Shown: positions 20,941 to 29,628 of the stretch, piece after piece | Numbering within the stretch: position 1 is the first letter of the stretch | How the letters are laid out: every line of letters begins with the position of its first letter | NCBI RefSeq assembly: GCF_000614105.1 | Contig: NZ_BAKH01000018.1 | Coordinates: 1 to 44,082, forward strand | Direction: 5' to 3' | DNA: 44,082 nt | From: Prevotella micans DSM 21469 = JCM 16134 | GTDB lineage: Bacteria; Bacteroidota; Bacteroidia; Bacteroidales; Bacteroidaceae | Position numbers and translations under genes: made by a program | Notes under the pieces: generated by a model | What the model was told of the DNA's origin: nothing | Database searches by the model: none | Seen by the model: the letters and a program-made list of their open reading frames with translations, nothing else

Positions 20941-21414
20941 TTATCGTGAGGAGTAGAGGTTGTGGGAAACGATGTCCATTATACGTTCAAGATAGTGAGC
21001 ATCGGTTTCATCGAATGTGTTGAGGTCGCGACTGTCGATGTCAAGCACTCCGATTGGTGTTCCTTTAGGACTAATGATGGGTACAACTATCTCCGAGCGC
21101 GAGAGAGAACTGCAAGCAATATGCCCATCAAATTTCTCGACGTCGGGCACAACCAAAGTGCGATTCTCAGCGAAAGCTGTTCCGCAAACTCCGCGGCCAG
21201 AAGGAATTCTGTAGCAGGCCGGAGTACCTTGGAATGGAGCCAGAGAAAGTTCGCCTTGATTTGTCTCAAGATAGAATCCGGTCCAAAAGAAGTTGTCGAA
21301 AGCATGGTGGATGGCTGATGAGACGTTTGCGAGTACGCTGATTTCGTTGTGTTCGCCCTCGATGAGCGATTCAATCTGCTTTAGAAGCATTTCATAGGTT
21401 TCGGCTTTGTTCAT
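20941..21414 (-). CDS. msrC: Free methionine-(R)-sulfoxide reductase
   Basis: GAF-domain enzyme reducing free methionine-R-sulfoxide with thioredoxin; an oxidative damage repair function in the cytoplasm. The 157 residues fit the family. The three cysteines lie at 67, 77 and 101, with the same spacings (10 and 24) as Cys84, Cys94 and Cys118 of the E. coli enzyme; the motif RGVCGTAF and HIACSSLSRSEIVVPI are family signatures. Its ATG overlaps the rsmA TGA (ATGA), implying translational coupling. The neighbour oxyR 16 kb away serves the same stress theme but is not linked. Confidence 0.92.
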   Translation of the reverse strand: MNKAETYEMLLKQIESLIEGEHNEISVLANVSSAIHHAFDNFFWTGFYLETNQGELSLAPFQGTPACYRIPSGRGVCGTAFAENRTLVVPDVEKFDGHIACSSLSRSEIVVPIISPKGTPIGVLDIDSRDLNTFDETDAHYLERIMDIVSHNLYSSR

Positions 21415-22205
21415 TGTGTTTTCAATTGTTGTTCAACTATATTGGTGAGCTCTACAAATTGTTGAATTGAGAGCTGTTCTGGTCGTAGAATCATAAATGG
21501 ATGCTGATAAAAATCGTCGTTGGGAGGTGAGGGGAATATTTGACGTAGGCTTACACGTAACATTTTCCTTCGCTGACCGAAAACGGTTTTCACCAGCCGC
21601 CGAAATAGCAGCCAATCGCATCCTAAGTTTATTGTTGCGTTTCGAGTTAGCCTGATGACAGCGCTTTTAACCTTGGGTGGTGGGTTGAACACGTGCTCGC
21701 CTACCGTGAATAGATATTCAACCTCATACCACGCTTGCATTAATACAGACAATATGCCGTAGGCTTTGCTTCCCGGTTGTGCGGCCATGCGCTGGGCCAC
21801 TTCACGCTGAATCATACCGGTGCAACAGGGGATGAGTTCTTTATTATCGAGCATCTTGAAGAAAATTTGCGACGAAATGTCGTAGGGATAATTGCCCGTG
21901 AGCACGAATGGTTGGCCTTGGAAAACGTTGGCGAGATTCATTTTGAGGAAGTCGGCACCGATGATGTTATCGCTGAGCCGAGGAAACCGTTCGTTTAGAT
22001 AGGCGACACTTTCTGAATCGATTTCTACAACCTTGAGTTGTCGTTGCTTTTCGACAAGAAACTGGGTGAGCACTCCCATGCCCGGTCCGATTTCGAGAAT
22101 GGGTAGGTCGGGGCAGGTGTCGACGGTATTGGCAATTCGGCGTGCGATATCGAGATCTGTGAGGAAGTGTTGTCCGAGTTTTTTCTTGGGTTTTACGGCC
22201 TTCAT
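21411..22205 (-). CDS. rsmA: 16S rRNA (adenine1518-N6/adenine1519-N6)-dimethyltransferase
   Basis: KsgA/RsmA dimethylates A1518 and A1519 of 16S rRNA late in 30S assembly. The ATG at 22205 starts MKAVKPKKKLGQHFLTDLDIA, the canonical N terminus; the frame is open further upstream but lacks similarity. 264 residues. SAM motifs ILEIGPGMGVLTQFL, VVEIDSESV and the catalytic VLTGNYPYDISSQIFFKML (NxPY) are intact, and FNPPPKVKSAVIRL follows. A TACCTTTG promoter lies 23 nt upstream and overlaps a divergent promoter for the membrane protein at 22282. It overlaps msrC downstream by four bases. Confidence 0.96.
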   Translation of the reverse strand: MKAVKPKKKLGQHFLTDLDIARRIANTVDTCPDLPILEIGPGMGVLTQFLVEKQRQLKVVEIDSESVAYLNERFPRLSDNIIGADFLKMNLANVFQGQPFVLTGNYPYDISSQIFFKMLDNKELIPCCTGMIQREVAQRMAAQPGSKAYGILSVLMQAWYEVEYLFTVGEHVFNPPPKVKSAVIRLTRNATINLGCDWLLFRRLVKTVFGQRRKMLRVSLRQIFPSPPNDDFYQHPFMILRPEQLSIQQFVELTNIVEQQLKTQ

Positions 22206-22227
22206 GAATAATCTGTGTTTACACGGG

Positions 22228-22273
22228 CAAAGGTATTCTTTTTTTGTCCTTTTTTTCAAATTCCATATCTTTG
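22228..22273. promoter_or_regulatory. Overlapping divergent promoters (rsmA / flippase-like gene)
   Basis: Minus: TTTG (22260-22257), 21-nt spacer, TACCTTTG (22235-22228) for rsmA. Plus: TTTG (22243-22246), 19-nt spacer, TATCTTTG (22266-22273) for the gene at 22282. The two promoters interleave, and both -7 boxes continue as TTTGCCCGTG. The two genes probably cannot be transcribed from here at the same moment. Confidence 0.65.
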
Positions 22274-22281
22274 CCCGTGCA

Positions 22282-23277
22282 ATGAAAACCAGAAAAATAG
22301 CCGATAATTTCACACGAATAATGCTACCGCTCATACTTGGCGGTGGCATTCTTTATTGGATGTATCGGGGGTTCGATTTCTCGAAGATGATGGATGTTTT
22401 GCTTCATCAGATGAATTGGACTTGGATGCTGCTTTCGTTGCCTTTCGGAATCTTGGCACAGGCGTTTCGCGGATGGCGATGGAAGCAAATGCTCGAGCCG
22501 ATGAACGAGCATGCCCGCAAGACTAATTGTGTGAATGCTGTGTTTCTGTCGTATGCTTTGAGTCTGGTGATTCCTCGTGTCGGCGAGTTTGCGCGTTGTG
22601 GCGTTCTGCATCGCTACGACCACGTTTCGTTTCCGAAAGCATTGGGAACGGTGGTCACCGAAAGAGTTGTCGACACTATTCTGGTGCTACTTATTACCGC
22701 CATATCGTTCATTATGCAGATTCGCGTGTTCGGAACATTCTTCTCAAAAACCGGAACTAGAATAAACGATGTTCTAGGAATGTTCTCTGCGACGGGATGG
22801 TTTATCACAGGAATTTGCGCCCTGGCCGTAGGAGTATTACTTTATTTTGTTCTTCGCCAGCTGACGGTCTACGACAAGGTGCGCGAAACGTTCAAATCTA
22901 TCTGGCAAGGAATCATATCCTTGCGCGAAGTTCACAACATTCCGCTCTTTCTATTCTATAGCTTGGCTATTTGGGGAAGTTATTTTCTGCACTTCTATCT
23001 CACGTTCTTTTGCTTCGACGCTACATCTAACCTCGGAATAATCTGCGCACTGGTTTGCTTTGTCGTTGGTTCGGTGGCAGTAATTGTTCCTACGCCCAAT
23101 GGAGCCGGCTCGTGGCATTTCGCAGTGAAAACAATGTTGTTGCTCTATGGAGTGGTAGAAGTGCGAGCCCTCTATTTTGTGCTGATAGTGCACACGATTC
23201 AAACCCTTCTCGTTGTTTTTCTTGGAATATACGCATGGATGTCGCTCAACTTCACAAGTCGGGTGGCGGTGCAATAA
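22282..23277 (+). CDS. YbhN/LPG-synthase-TM family membrane protein (flippase-like)
   Basis: Integral membrane protein of the lysylphosphatidylglycerol synthase transmembrane (UPF0104/YbhN) family, 331 residues, without the soluble LPG synthetase domain. Such stand-alone members are thought to move lipids or glycolipids across the inner membrane; substrate unknown. At least seven hydrophobic segments are seen. Conserved pieces include FRGWRWKQML, LVIPRVGEFARCGVLHRYD, KALGTVVTERVVDTI and VIVPTPNGAGSWHFAVKTML. ATG 22282 is 8 nt after the promoter -7 box, so the transcript is nearly leaderless; the open frame upstream lies in rsmA antisense and is rejected. Confidence 0.85.
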   Translation: MKTRKIADNFTRIMLPLILGGGILYWMYRGFDFSKMMDVLLHQMNWTWMLLSLPFGILAQAFRGWRWKQMLEPMNEHARKTNCVNAVFLSYALSLVIPRVGEFARCGVLHRYDHVSFPKALGTVVTERVVDTILVLLITAISFIMQIRVFGTFFSKTGTRINDVLGMFSATGWFITGICALAVGVLLYFVLRQLTVYDKVRETFKSIWQGIISLREVHNIPLFLFYSLAIWGSYFLHFYLTFFCFDATSNLGIICALVCFVVGSVAVIVPTPNGAGSWHFAVKTMLLLYGVVEVRALYFVLIVHTIQTLLVVFLGIYAWMSLNFTSRVAVQ

Positions 23278-23325
23278 TCAAAACAGAACTCTATTTATTT
23301 ATATAACCTTTTAAAAGATACAATT

Positions 23326-24786
23326 ATGAGTGAAATCAGAAATCTAAAACCCGAAGGCCTTTGGCGCAATTTCGATGACCTCACAAAGGTTCCTCGCCCG
23401 TCAGGACATTTGGAAAAGGTGCAGAAGTTCTTACTCGACTTCGCACAAAAAGCAGGTGTAGAAGCATTCCTCGACCCTGCCGGAAACATTTTGATGCGCA
23501 AAGCAGCAACACCCGGTTACGAGAACCGCAAAACCGTGACCATGCAAGCACACATGGATATGGTTCCGCAAAAAAGTCCCGATAGTAAACACAACTTCGA
23601 GACCGACCCAATCGAAACGCATATCACCGACGGATGGGTTTACGGAAACAATACAACTCTCGGAGCCGACAACGGAATAGGCGTGGCAGCCATCATGGCC
23701 GTCATGGAAAGCAACACCCTTAAACACGGCCCTATCGAAGGCCTTATCACCAAGGATGAAGAAACCGGAATGTTCGGGGCAAACGACTTGCCCAAAGGTG
23801 AACTCCGGGGCGACATACTAATGAACCTCGACTCAGAAACATGGGGAAAATTCGTGATTGGATCAGCAGGAGGAATAGATGTTACCTCGACGCTCGAATA
23901 CAAAGAGGTTGAAAACGACCAGGAATGTGCCGTTAAAATCACCCTCAAAGGTTTGCGCGGAGGTCACTCCGGCCTGGAGATTAACGAAGGGCGAGCCAAT
24001 GCCAACAAAGAAATGGTTCGATTGGTTCGTAAGGCAATCGCCGAGCTTGATGCCCGGTTGGTTGCATGGCACGGCGGAAACATGCGCAATGCCATCCCCT
24101 TCAAAGCTGAAACAACTCTGGCCTTGCCAAAAGCAAATCTGGAGTCCCTAAAGAAACTCGTTGAAAACCAACGCGCGGCTGTTGCCGACGAATTTAAAAC
24201 CATTGAAGTCGAAAAGAACATCGAGTTCTTCGCCGAAGAAGTAGAGAACCCAAAAACTCTTCTTCCGGTTGAAATACAAGATAATCTCATCGACGCTATC
24301 TATGCATGCCACAATGGTGTGTTGAGAATGATTCCCGTTTATCCGAGCGTAGTCGAAACATCGTCGAACCTAGCGATAATCGACATCGAAGGCGGAAAAG
24401 CCTCGATAAAGATTCTTGCACGTTCGTCGCGCGAGGATATGAAGGAATATCTCAGCACACAAATAGAAAGCTGCTTCAACATGGCCGGAATGAAAACCGA
24501 ATTTAGTGCAAGCTATAACGGTTGGGATCCGAACCCCGACAGCGAAATCCTGGATCTGCTTAAGAAAATCTACAAAGAGCAAAACGGCGAAGACGCCATT
24601 GTTCAGGTAGACCACGCAGGTTTGGAATGCTCCATAATCCTGGGCAAATATCCCGGTATGGACGTTGTTAGCCTAGGGCCCACCATTCGCAGTCCGCACA
24701 CAACCACCGAGCGTTTTGAAATTTCCTCTGCAGAACCTTTCTGGAACCTGCTTGTTCAAACTCTCGAAGAAATCCCAAGTAAATAA
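23326..24786 (+). CDS. pepD: Aminoacyl-histidine dipeptidase (peptidase D, M20C)
   Basis: Cytosolic di-zinc M20 family peptidase cleaving Xaa-His and other dipeptides (beta-Ala-Xaa dipeptidase). The 486 residues match the family. Metal-binding motifs visible: MQAHMDMVPQK (His, then Asp two on), LGADNGIGVAA (bridging Asp), TKDEETGMFGAN (catalytic Glu-Glu), LMNLDSE, and the late HAGLECSIILGKYPGMD and SLGPTIRSPHTTTER (final His). The lid/dimerisation domain lies between about 190 and 395. It starts 48 nt after the membrane protein and ends in its own terminator. Nothing unusual. Confidence 0.95.
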   Translation: MSEIRNLKPEGLWRNFDDLTKVPRPSGHLEKVQKFLLDFAQKAGVEAFLDPAGNILMRKAATPGYENRKTVTMQAHMDMVPQKSPDSKHNFETDPIETHITDGWVYGNNTTLGADNGIGVAAIMAVMESNTLKHGPIEGLITKDEETGMFGANDLPKGELRGDILMNLDSETWGKFVIGSAGGIDVTSTLEYKEVENDQECAVKITLKGLRGGHSGLEINEGRANANKEMVRLVRKAIAELDARLVAWHGGNMRNAIPFKAETTLALPKANLESLKKLVENQRAAVADEFKTIEVEKNIEFFAEEVENPKTLLPVEIQDNLIDAIYACHNGVLRMIPVYPSVVETSSNLAIIDIEGGKASIKILARSSREDMKEYLSTQIESCFNMAGMKTEFSASYNGWDPNPDSEILDLLKKIYKEQNGEDAIVQVDHAGLECSIILGKYPGMDVVSLGPTIRSPHTTTERFEISSAEPFWNLLVQTLEEIPSK

Positions 24787-24814
24787 GTACAAGTTGTTTT
24801 TCATTAGTTAGTCT

Positions 24815-24838
24815 GGGTCCGGCATTTTTGTCGGGCCC
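24815..24838 (+). terminator. Terminator after pepD
   Basis: GGGTCCG pairs with CGGGCCC around GCATTTTTGT (one wobble pair), followed by TTTCTTTG. Confidence 0.7.
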
Positions 24839-24875
24839 TTTCTTTGTTTAGGTCACATCCCGATATTGAAGGATA

Positions 24876-25172
24876 TGTGAGTTCGGTTTAAAAGAATCTT
24901 CCACTCGGCCGACAGGCGCATGTAGGGACAGACCCCGAGGGGCGATTTGCTTTCCGCCCTCCGCCCGACAAATACCAGACCACATAGCAGGTGCGAAATA
25001 TGTTATACGGTCGGTAGACCGAATTGGCAGAGAGGCGGACAGACACGGGGTCTGTCCCTACATGCGGACGTTCCGCCCGAATTGGTGTAAAAAACAGACG
25101 GATAGGTAGGAGAAATGTTATGGGACTCGGCCGATAGGCCGCATGTAGGGACAGACCCCGTGTCTGTCCGCC
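24876..25172 (+). repeat. REP/MITE-like block: one degenerate pair plus an extra half
   Basis: GTGAGTTCGGTTTA at 24876 matches the element end. A left arm (GCATGTAGGGACAGACCCCG, near 24917) is degenerate after this point; the right arm (CGGACAGACACGGGG.., to about 25065) is intact. The centre has TACGGTCGGTAGACCGAATT as in the copy at 17946. A second left arm (25140-25170) with CGGCCGATAGGCCGCATG follows and runs into the 42-bp array. This is two overlapping insertions or a partly duplicated element. Confidence 0.75.
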
Positions 25173-25198
25173 CTCCCGTCCGACAAGGACGGCATAAT

Positions 25199-25548
25199 AT
25201 TATCCGGGAGAGCATTGCATGACCCTCACTCTGTGTCGATTTTATCCGGGGGAGCGTTGCGTGACCCTCACTCTGCATCAATTTTCTCCGGGAGAGCATT
25301 GCGTGACCCTCACTCTGCATCAATTTCCTCCGGGAGAGCATTGCATGACCCTCACTCTGCATCGATTTTCTCCGGGAGAGCGTTGTGTGACCCTCACTCT
25401 GCATCGATTTTATCTGCGAGAGCGTTGTGTGACCCTCACTCTGCATCAATTTTCTCCGGGGGAGCGTTGCGTGACCCTCATTTTGCGTCGATTTTATCCG
25501 GGAGAACATTGCATGACCCTCACTCTGCATCAATTTCCTCCGAGAGAT
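25199..25548 (+). repeat. Tandem array of eight 42-bp units
   Basis: GACCCTCACTCTG recurs at 25221, 25263, 25305, 25347, 25389, 25431, 25473 and 25515 (25473 carries CATTTTG instead), an exact 42-bp period. The unit is TCCGGGAGAGCATTGC, RTGACCCTCACTCTGC, ATCAATTTTC. Units vary at R/Y positions only. As 42 is a multiple of three, reading frames stay open on both strands across the array; I treat these as by-products. The stretch 25549-25709 shows nothing I recognise. Confidence 0.92.
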
Positions 25549-25709
25549 GGTTTTGACAGTTCAGAATAACATATATCCTTTTCAGCTAGGTAATGCTAAA
25601 AGTGAACGAACGGGTGGATATAACCGCTTTGTTCATATATACCATGGCCATTTACTTAGACTAATCCGGTTGTGCCATCGCTAAAAAGATACTTGGACTT
25701 ATAAGAAAA

Positions 25710-25744
25710 AATCCTCGGTGCTGAATAAATGGGCACCGAGGATT
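25710..25744 (-). terminator. Terminator of the SDR gene
   Basis: AATCCTCGGTGC pairs with GCACCGAGGATT; on the minus strand it is followed by TTTTTCTTATAAG. It lies 54 nt after the SDR stop. Confidence 0.88.
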
Positions 25745-25798
25745 GGAAAATTAGGGGAGGGGGGTGTGTTTCGATTTCAAAGGAGCGGGCTGATGATT

Positions 25799-26518
25799 CT
25801 AAAGCTTGATACGACGCCATATGCAGCGCGGAATAAGGGCCCAAAGGCGGGTGAATATATTCCAGCGCCAATCTATTATGGCAACATGACGCTTCCGGCG
25901 AATGGCTTTCCAAATGCAGCGGGTGGCATGAGGAATGGTCATCAGCATTGGATAGTCGTCGCCAACCAAAATCTCGGTACTCACGAAACCGGGACGAATG
26001 TCGGTGAACGAAATTCGGAGTCCGCGTTTGTTAGCCAGTTGCTCAAGAGCTTCGATGTAGGTTTTTTGCAGAGCCTTACTGGCCGAATAGGCCGGGACGG
26101 TGCCGAGGCCTTTCGTTCCGGCAACCGATGAGATGCTAACAATGTGTCCGCTTCCTTGGGCGGCAAAATAGCGATAGGCCTCGCCGATGGTGCGTGTGAA
26201 TCCCATAACGTTTGTAGTCATGGTTGCCATTTCGGTTTCTTCTTCCAGGTCGGGGTTGCGTTTACCTATTCCGACGGAGTAGATGAAGAGGTCCATACCG
26301 CCTAATTTCTCGATGAGTTGCCTGAGTTGTTGTGTCGCCTCGGGCTTTGTAACGTCTAGTTTCTGGGCGATAACCTGCTGTGGCGATTTGTTTTGAATTT
26401 CTTCTAGCCGTTCTGTTCGTCGGGCGGCAATTCCGAGCATCCAACCGTCGCTGAGCAACAGTTCTGCGAGTCCTCTTCCCAATCCGGAAGATGCTCCGAT
26501 GATTATACACCTTTTCAT
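25799..26518 (-). CDS. Short-chain dehydrogenase/reductase
   Basis: Classical SDR oxidoreductase of 239 residues, NAD(P)H-dependent, substrate unknown. The N-terminal cofactor motif is GASSGLGRG (residues 8-16), the Arg-Arg at AARRTERL hints at NADPH preference, and the catalytic residues appear as NVMG, SISSVAG (Ser) and YSASK (Tyr and Lys). The C terminus is rich in Trp, Arg and Ile (..IDWRWNIFTRLWALIPRCIW..), possibly a membrane-associating helix. Last gene of a minus cluster after the DnaJ-like gene (26-nt gap), with a strong terminator. Confidence 0.9.
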   Translation of the reverse strand: MKRCIIIGASSGLGRGLAELLLSDGWMLGIAARRTERLEEIQNKSPQQVIAQKLDVTKPEATQQLRQLIEKLGGMDLFIYSVGIGKRNPDLEEETEMATMTTNVMGFTRTIGEAYRYFAAQGSGHIVSISSVAGTKGLGTVPAYSASKALQKTYIEALEQLANKRGLRISFTDIRPGFVSTEILVGDDYPMLMTIPHATRCIWKAIRRKRHVAIIDWRWNIFTRLWALIPRCIWRRIKL

Positions 26519-26544
26519 AATACGTTATAATTAGGGATGTGTTT

Positions 26545-27252
26545 TTATTCGGCGTTGCGCATCTGCAAGAGCAGTTCCTTTTGTCGTTCGGAAAGATGCG
26601 TGGGCAGTTTCACGTTGTATGTTATTATGAGGTCGCCAAATGTTCCGTCGCCCCTGTCGTAACCCTTTCCGCGTAATCGTACTTTGGAGCCGCCCTGCGT
26701 GAGGGGTTTCACTTTGAGTTTCACTTTCTGTCCGCTTGCGAGTTGGATAATCACTTCTCCTCCTAGCATTGCGGTGTAGATGTCTATACCGACGTTCGCC
26801 TCCATTTGTCCGGTGTTTTGCCGTTTAAAACCGCCGTAGTCGTCGGTCTGGGCTGTGTGCCGTTTCGTTCCGCCTCCGAACAGGTCGCGGAAGAAGCTGC
26901 TGAATCCGCCTCCTCCCGAGCCGAATCCGCTAAAGTCGAATCCTTCGAAAGGATTGGCTCCTCCGCCGTTCCATTGATATGTTCCGCCTGAACCAAATCC
27001 TTGTGCCGCGCCCCCGAAAGCATCGGCGCTTTGCCATTTCTCACCATACTTATCGTATTTGGCTCGCTTTGCCGGGTCGGAAATCACTTCATAGGCTTCG
27101 TTGAGCGCCTGGAATTTGGCTTTTGCCTTGGGGTCACTCGGGTTGAGGTCGGGATGGAATTGTTTTGCCCGCTTGCGATATGCGGCTCGTACATCTTTCT
27201 GGGGTATGTTTTTGTCTACACCCAATATCTTGTAATAATCTATGAATGCCAT
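26545..27252 (-). CDS. DnaJ-family co-chaperone, CbpA-like
   Basis: A J-domain co-chaperone for DnaK of 235 residues. The J domain is residues 5-70 with HPD at 33-35. A Gly/Phe-rich linker ([20 protein letters not shown]) follows to about 130, then a single C-terminal substrate-binding domain ([46 protein letters not shown]). There is no zinc-finger (CxxCxGxG) domain, so it is type II/CbpA-like rather than DnaJ itself, and shorter than E. coli CbpA (306). AAAGGAGAAT lies just before the ATG, a good ribosome site. It follows nspC by 48 nt, same strand. Confidence 0.88.
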   Translation of the reverse strand: MAFIDYYKILGVDKNIPQKDVRAAYRKRAKQFHPDLNPSDPKAKAKFQALNEAYEVISDPAKRAKYDKYGEKWQSADAFGGAAQGFGSGGTYQWNGGGANPFEGFDFSGFGSGGGGFSSFFRDLFGGGTKRHTAQTDDYGGFKRQNTGQMEANVGIDIYTAMLGGEVIIQLASGQKVKLKVKPLTQGGSKVRLRGKGYDRGDGTFGDLIITYNVKLPTHLSERQKELLLQMRNAE

Positions 27253-27300
27253 TGTTTTATTCTCCTTTTCTTTTCAGAACATTTTACAAACTACATGCCA

Positions 27301-28464
27301 TCAGTCCATTCGCGAGCGATAATCTTCATAGGTGAATCGCCGTAGCGTTTCGAGTTCTCCGTCGGCATGCAGCAGAGCTATGTCGGGATGTGGTATGCCA
27401 TTGAACATATTTGTTTTCACGGTGGTGTAGTGCAGCATATCTTCGAAGATGATGTTTTCGCCCACCTGTAAATCGTGGTCGAATTGCCAATAGCCCATCC
27501 AGTCGCCGCTTAGACAACTGTTTCCGCCGAGTCGATAAACCCGCGGAGAGCGAGCGTTGGTATCGTCGACGATTTTGGCACGACGAACCTCGGGCTGATA
27601 AGGCATCTCAAGGCAGTCGGGCATATGACAGGTGAAACTCACGTTGAGAATTGCCGTTTTTATTCCGTCGTGCTCCACGATATCGACAATCTGGCTCACT
27701 AACTCGCCAGTTTGCCAGGCGAAAGCGCTCCCGGGTTCCATTATTATTTTGAGGTGCGGGTATCGTTGGCGGAAACCTGTCAGAATGTCTATCAGATTCT
27801 GAATGTCATAATCTTTTCGGGTCATGAGATGCCCGCCGCCGAAGTTCATCCATTCAACTTGCTCGAGCCACGGGCTGAATCGCGCCTCGAAATGCTTGAG
27901 AGTTCTGGCAAACACGTCGCTCCCGCTCTCGCAATGACAATGAATGTGGAAGCCTTTCACATCGTCGGGAAGTTTTTTCGGAAGCTTATCGGAAGCAATT
28001 CCGAATCGCGTTCCTGGAGCGCATGGATTATACAGCAGCGTGGCCACTTCAGAATATTCCGGGTTCAACCGTAGCCCGATGCTTATATCTCTGTTTGCCT
28101 GCCGAACCTGTTCGCGAAAACGCTCGTATTGGCTCATCGAATTAAATACTATGTGCGACGAGCAACGCGCAATCTCCTCGATTTCGCTATCCTCGTAGGC
28201 CGGCGAAAACGTATGCGTGGGCGCCCCGAATTCCTCGAAGCCCAATCGCGCTTCGTTCAACGACGACGCTGTAGTTGCACCGATATATTCGCGAAAAATC
28301 GGAAAGGTTCTCCAAAGCGCATAAGCCTTGAAAGCGAGGATTATTTCAACGTCAGCCAAACGGCTCACGCGACTAATTATTTCGAGATTCCGACGCAGTT
28401 TTGTTTCGTTCAAGATATAGGTCGGACACGCTAGCTCTGAATAAGTTTCGGGATTAATCTTCAT
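27301..28464 (-). CDS. nspC: Carboxynorspermidine decarboxylase
   Basis: PLP enzyme of the alanine racemase/ornithine decarboxylase III fold that decarboxylates carboxynorspermidine or carboxyspermidine (EC 4.1.1.96) in the alternative polyamine pathway common in gut Bacteroidetes. 387 residues. The PLP lysine is in ILAFKAYALW (about residue 46). Others: GLRLNPEYSEV, GFHIHCHCESG, MNFGGGHLMTRKDY, EPGSAFAW, SFTCHMPDCLEMPY and GGNSCLSGDWMGYW. The partner carboxynorspermidine dehydrogenase is not in the window. A TACATTTG -7 box ends 5 nt before the ATG, so the mRNA may be leaderless. Confidence 0.93.
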   Translation of the reverse strand: MKINPETYSELACPTYILNETKLRRNLEIISRVSRLADVEIILAFKAYALWRTFPIFREYIGATTASSLNEARLGFEEFGAPTHTFSPAYEDSEIEEIARCSSHIVFNSMSQYERFREQVRQANRDISIGLRLNPEYSEVATLLYNPCAPGTRFGIASDKLPKKLPDDVKGFHIHCHCESGSDVFARTLKHFEARFSPWLEQVEWMNFGGGHLMTRKDYDIQNLIDILTGFRQRYPHLKIIMEPGSAFAWQTGELVSQIVDIVEHDGIKTAILNVSFTCHMPDCLEMPYQPEVRRAKIVDDTNARSPRVYRLGGNSCLSGDWMGYWQFDHDLQVGENIIFEDMLHYTTVKTNMFNGIPHPDIALLHADGELETLRRFTYEDYRSRMD

Positions 28465-28469
28465 GTTTG

Positions 28470-28477
28470 CAAATGTA
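28470..28477 (-). promoter_or_regulatory. -7 element of nspC, almost touching the start codon
   Basis: TACATTTG on the minus strand, 5 nt before the ATG at 28464. If used, transcription would begin at or next to the start codon. Confidence 0.5.
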
Positions 28478-28541
28478 ATTATAACTCTATGCAGATGAAG
28501 TATATTCCACCTTTAATTGTCAACATATAATACAGAATCTA

Positions 28542-28549
28542 TACCTTTG
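28542..28549 (+). promoter_or_regulatory. -7 element of prs
   Basis: TACCTTTG with TTGT 21 nt upstream (28517-28520); prs starts 36 nt downstream. Confidence 0.6.
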
Positions 28550-28585
28550 CCGGCACAAAAACAAGCATAAAATTTTTAAGAAAAA

Positions 28586-29524
28586 ATGAGCGACAGCAAC
28601 TCCTTTCTAGTGTTTTCCGGCACAAAAACAAGATATCTTGCAGAGAAAATCTGTGCCAGTTTGGAATGCCCTCTTGGCAATCTTGCAGTGACACGATTTT
28701 CAGACGGCGAATTCGTAGTATCCTACGAACAAAGCATCCGAGGCAAAGACGTATTCCTTGTTCAAAGCACATTCCCAAATTCCGACAATCTCATGGAACT
28801 CCTACTCATGATTGACGCGGCTAAAAGAGCATCGGCACGAAACATAATAGCCGTTATGCCTTATTTTGGATGGGCCAGACAAGACAGAAAAGACAAACCG
28901 CGCGTTAGCATAGGAGCTAAACTAGTGGCCGACCTGCTAAGCGTGGCTGGAGTGAACCGAATTATGGCGATGGATTTACACGCCGACCAGATTCAAGGAT
29001 TCTTCGACGTGCCCGTTGACCATCTTTATGCAAGCGGAGTGCTGCTGCCATATCTGCAAAGCCTTAGACTGAAAGATTTGGTAATTGCAAGTCCTGACGT
29101 AGGCGGCTCGAAACGCGCCAACACATACGCGAAATACCTCGGATGTCCCCTAGTTCTCTGCAACAAAACACGCGTAAGGGCCAACGTTGTCGACAGCATG
29201 CAAATCATTGGTGATGTGAAAGACAAGAACGTCGTGATAGTAGACGACATGGTCGACACCGCCGGAACCATAACCAAAGCTGCCGACATCATGAAGGCCG
29301 CCGGAGCTAAAAGCATTCGCGCCTGTGCATCGCACTGCGTGATGAGCGGTCCAGCAACCGAACGCGTTGAAGCCTCATCGTTAGAAGAGATAGTATTCAC
29401 CGATTCTATTCCCTACACCGACAGATGTTCTAAGGTTAAACAAATTTCGGTAGCCGACATGTTCGCCGAAACGATAAATCGAGTTGTTCGCAACGAGAGC
29501 ATCTCGAGTCAGTATTTAATCTAG
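28586..29524 (+). CDS. prs: Ribose-phosphate pyrophosphokinase
   Basis: PRPP synthetase (EC 2.7.6.1) making 5-phosphoribosyl-1-pyrophosphate for nucleotide, NAD, His and Trp synthesis; cytoplasmic. 312 residues, normal. Motifs: N-terminal LVFSGTKTRYLAEKI, FSDGEF, the catalytic flexible loop region YFGWARQDRKDKPR, the divalent metal site MDLHADQIQGFFDVPVDHL, SPDVGGSKRA and the PRPP-binding VVIVDDMVDTAGTITKAA. The product feeds PncB, also in this window, but the genes are unlinked. Monocistronic with clear promoter and terminator. Confidence 0.97.
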   Translation: MSDSNSFLVFSGTKTRYLAEKICASLECPLGNLAVTRFSDGEFVVSYEQSIRGKDVFLVQSTFPNSDNLMELLLMIDAAKRASARNIIAVMPYFGWARQDRKDKPRVSIGAKLVADLLSVAGVNRIMAMDLHADQIQGFFDVPVDHLYASGVLLPYLQSLRLKDLVIASPDVGGSKRANTYAKYLGCPLVLCNKTRVRANVVDSMQIIGDVKDKNVVIVDDMVDTAGTITKAADIMKAAGAKSIRACASHCVMSGPATERVEASSLEEIVFTDSIPYTDRCSKVKQISVADMFAETINRVVRNESISSQYLI

Positions 29525-29585
29525 CGCTATGACACACAAATAAAGAAAGTTCATAGGGCCACTTACATAATTTTACTCTTCTATC

Positions 29586-29622
29586 AAAAAGGCCTGACGC
29601 TATACTCGGTGTCGGGCTTTTT
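29586..29622 (+). terminator. Terminator after prs
   Basis: AAAAAGGCCTGACGC pairs imperfectly with GTGTCGGGCTTTTTT, with a long T tract. Confidence 0.88.
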
Positions 29623-29628
29623 TATTTT

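Noticed and set aside
25003..25569. Repeat-protein reading frames on both strands over the 42-bp array (14-residue repeats)
   Set aside because: They exist in three frames at once simply because the period is divisible by three, run into REP DNA on the minus strand, and have no promoter or start context.
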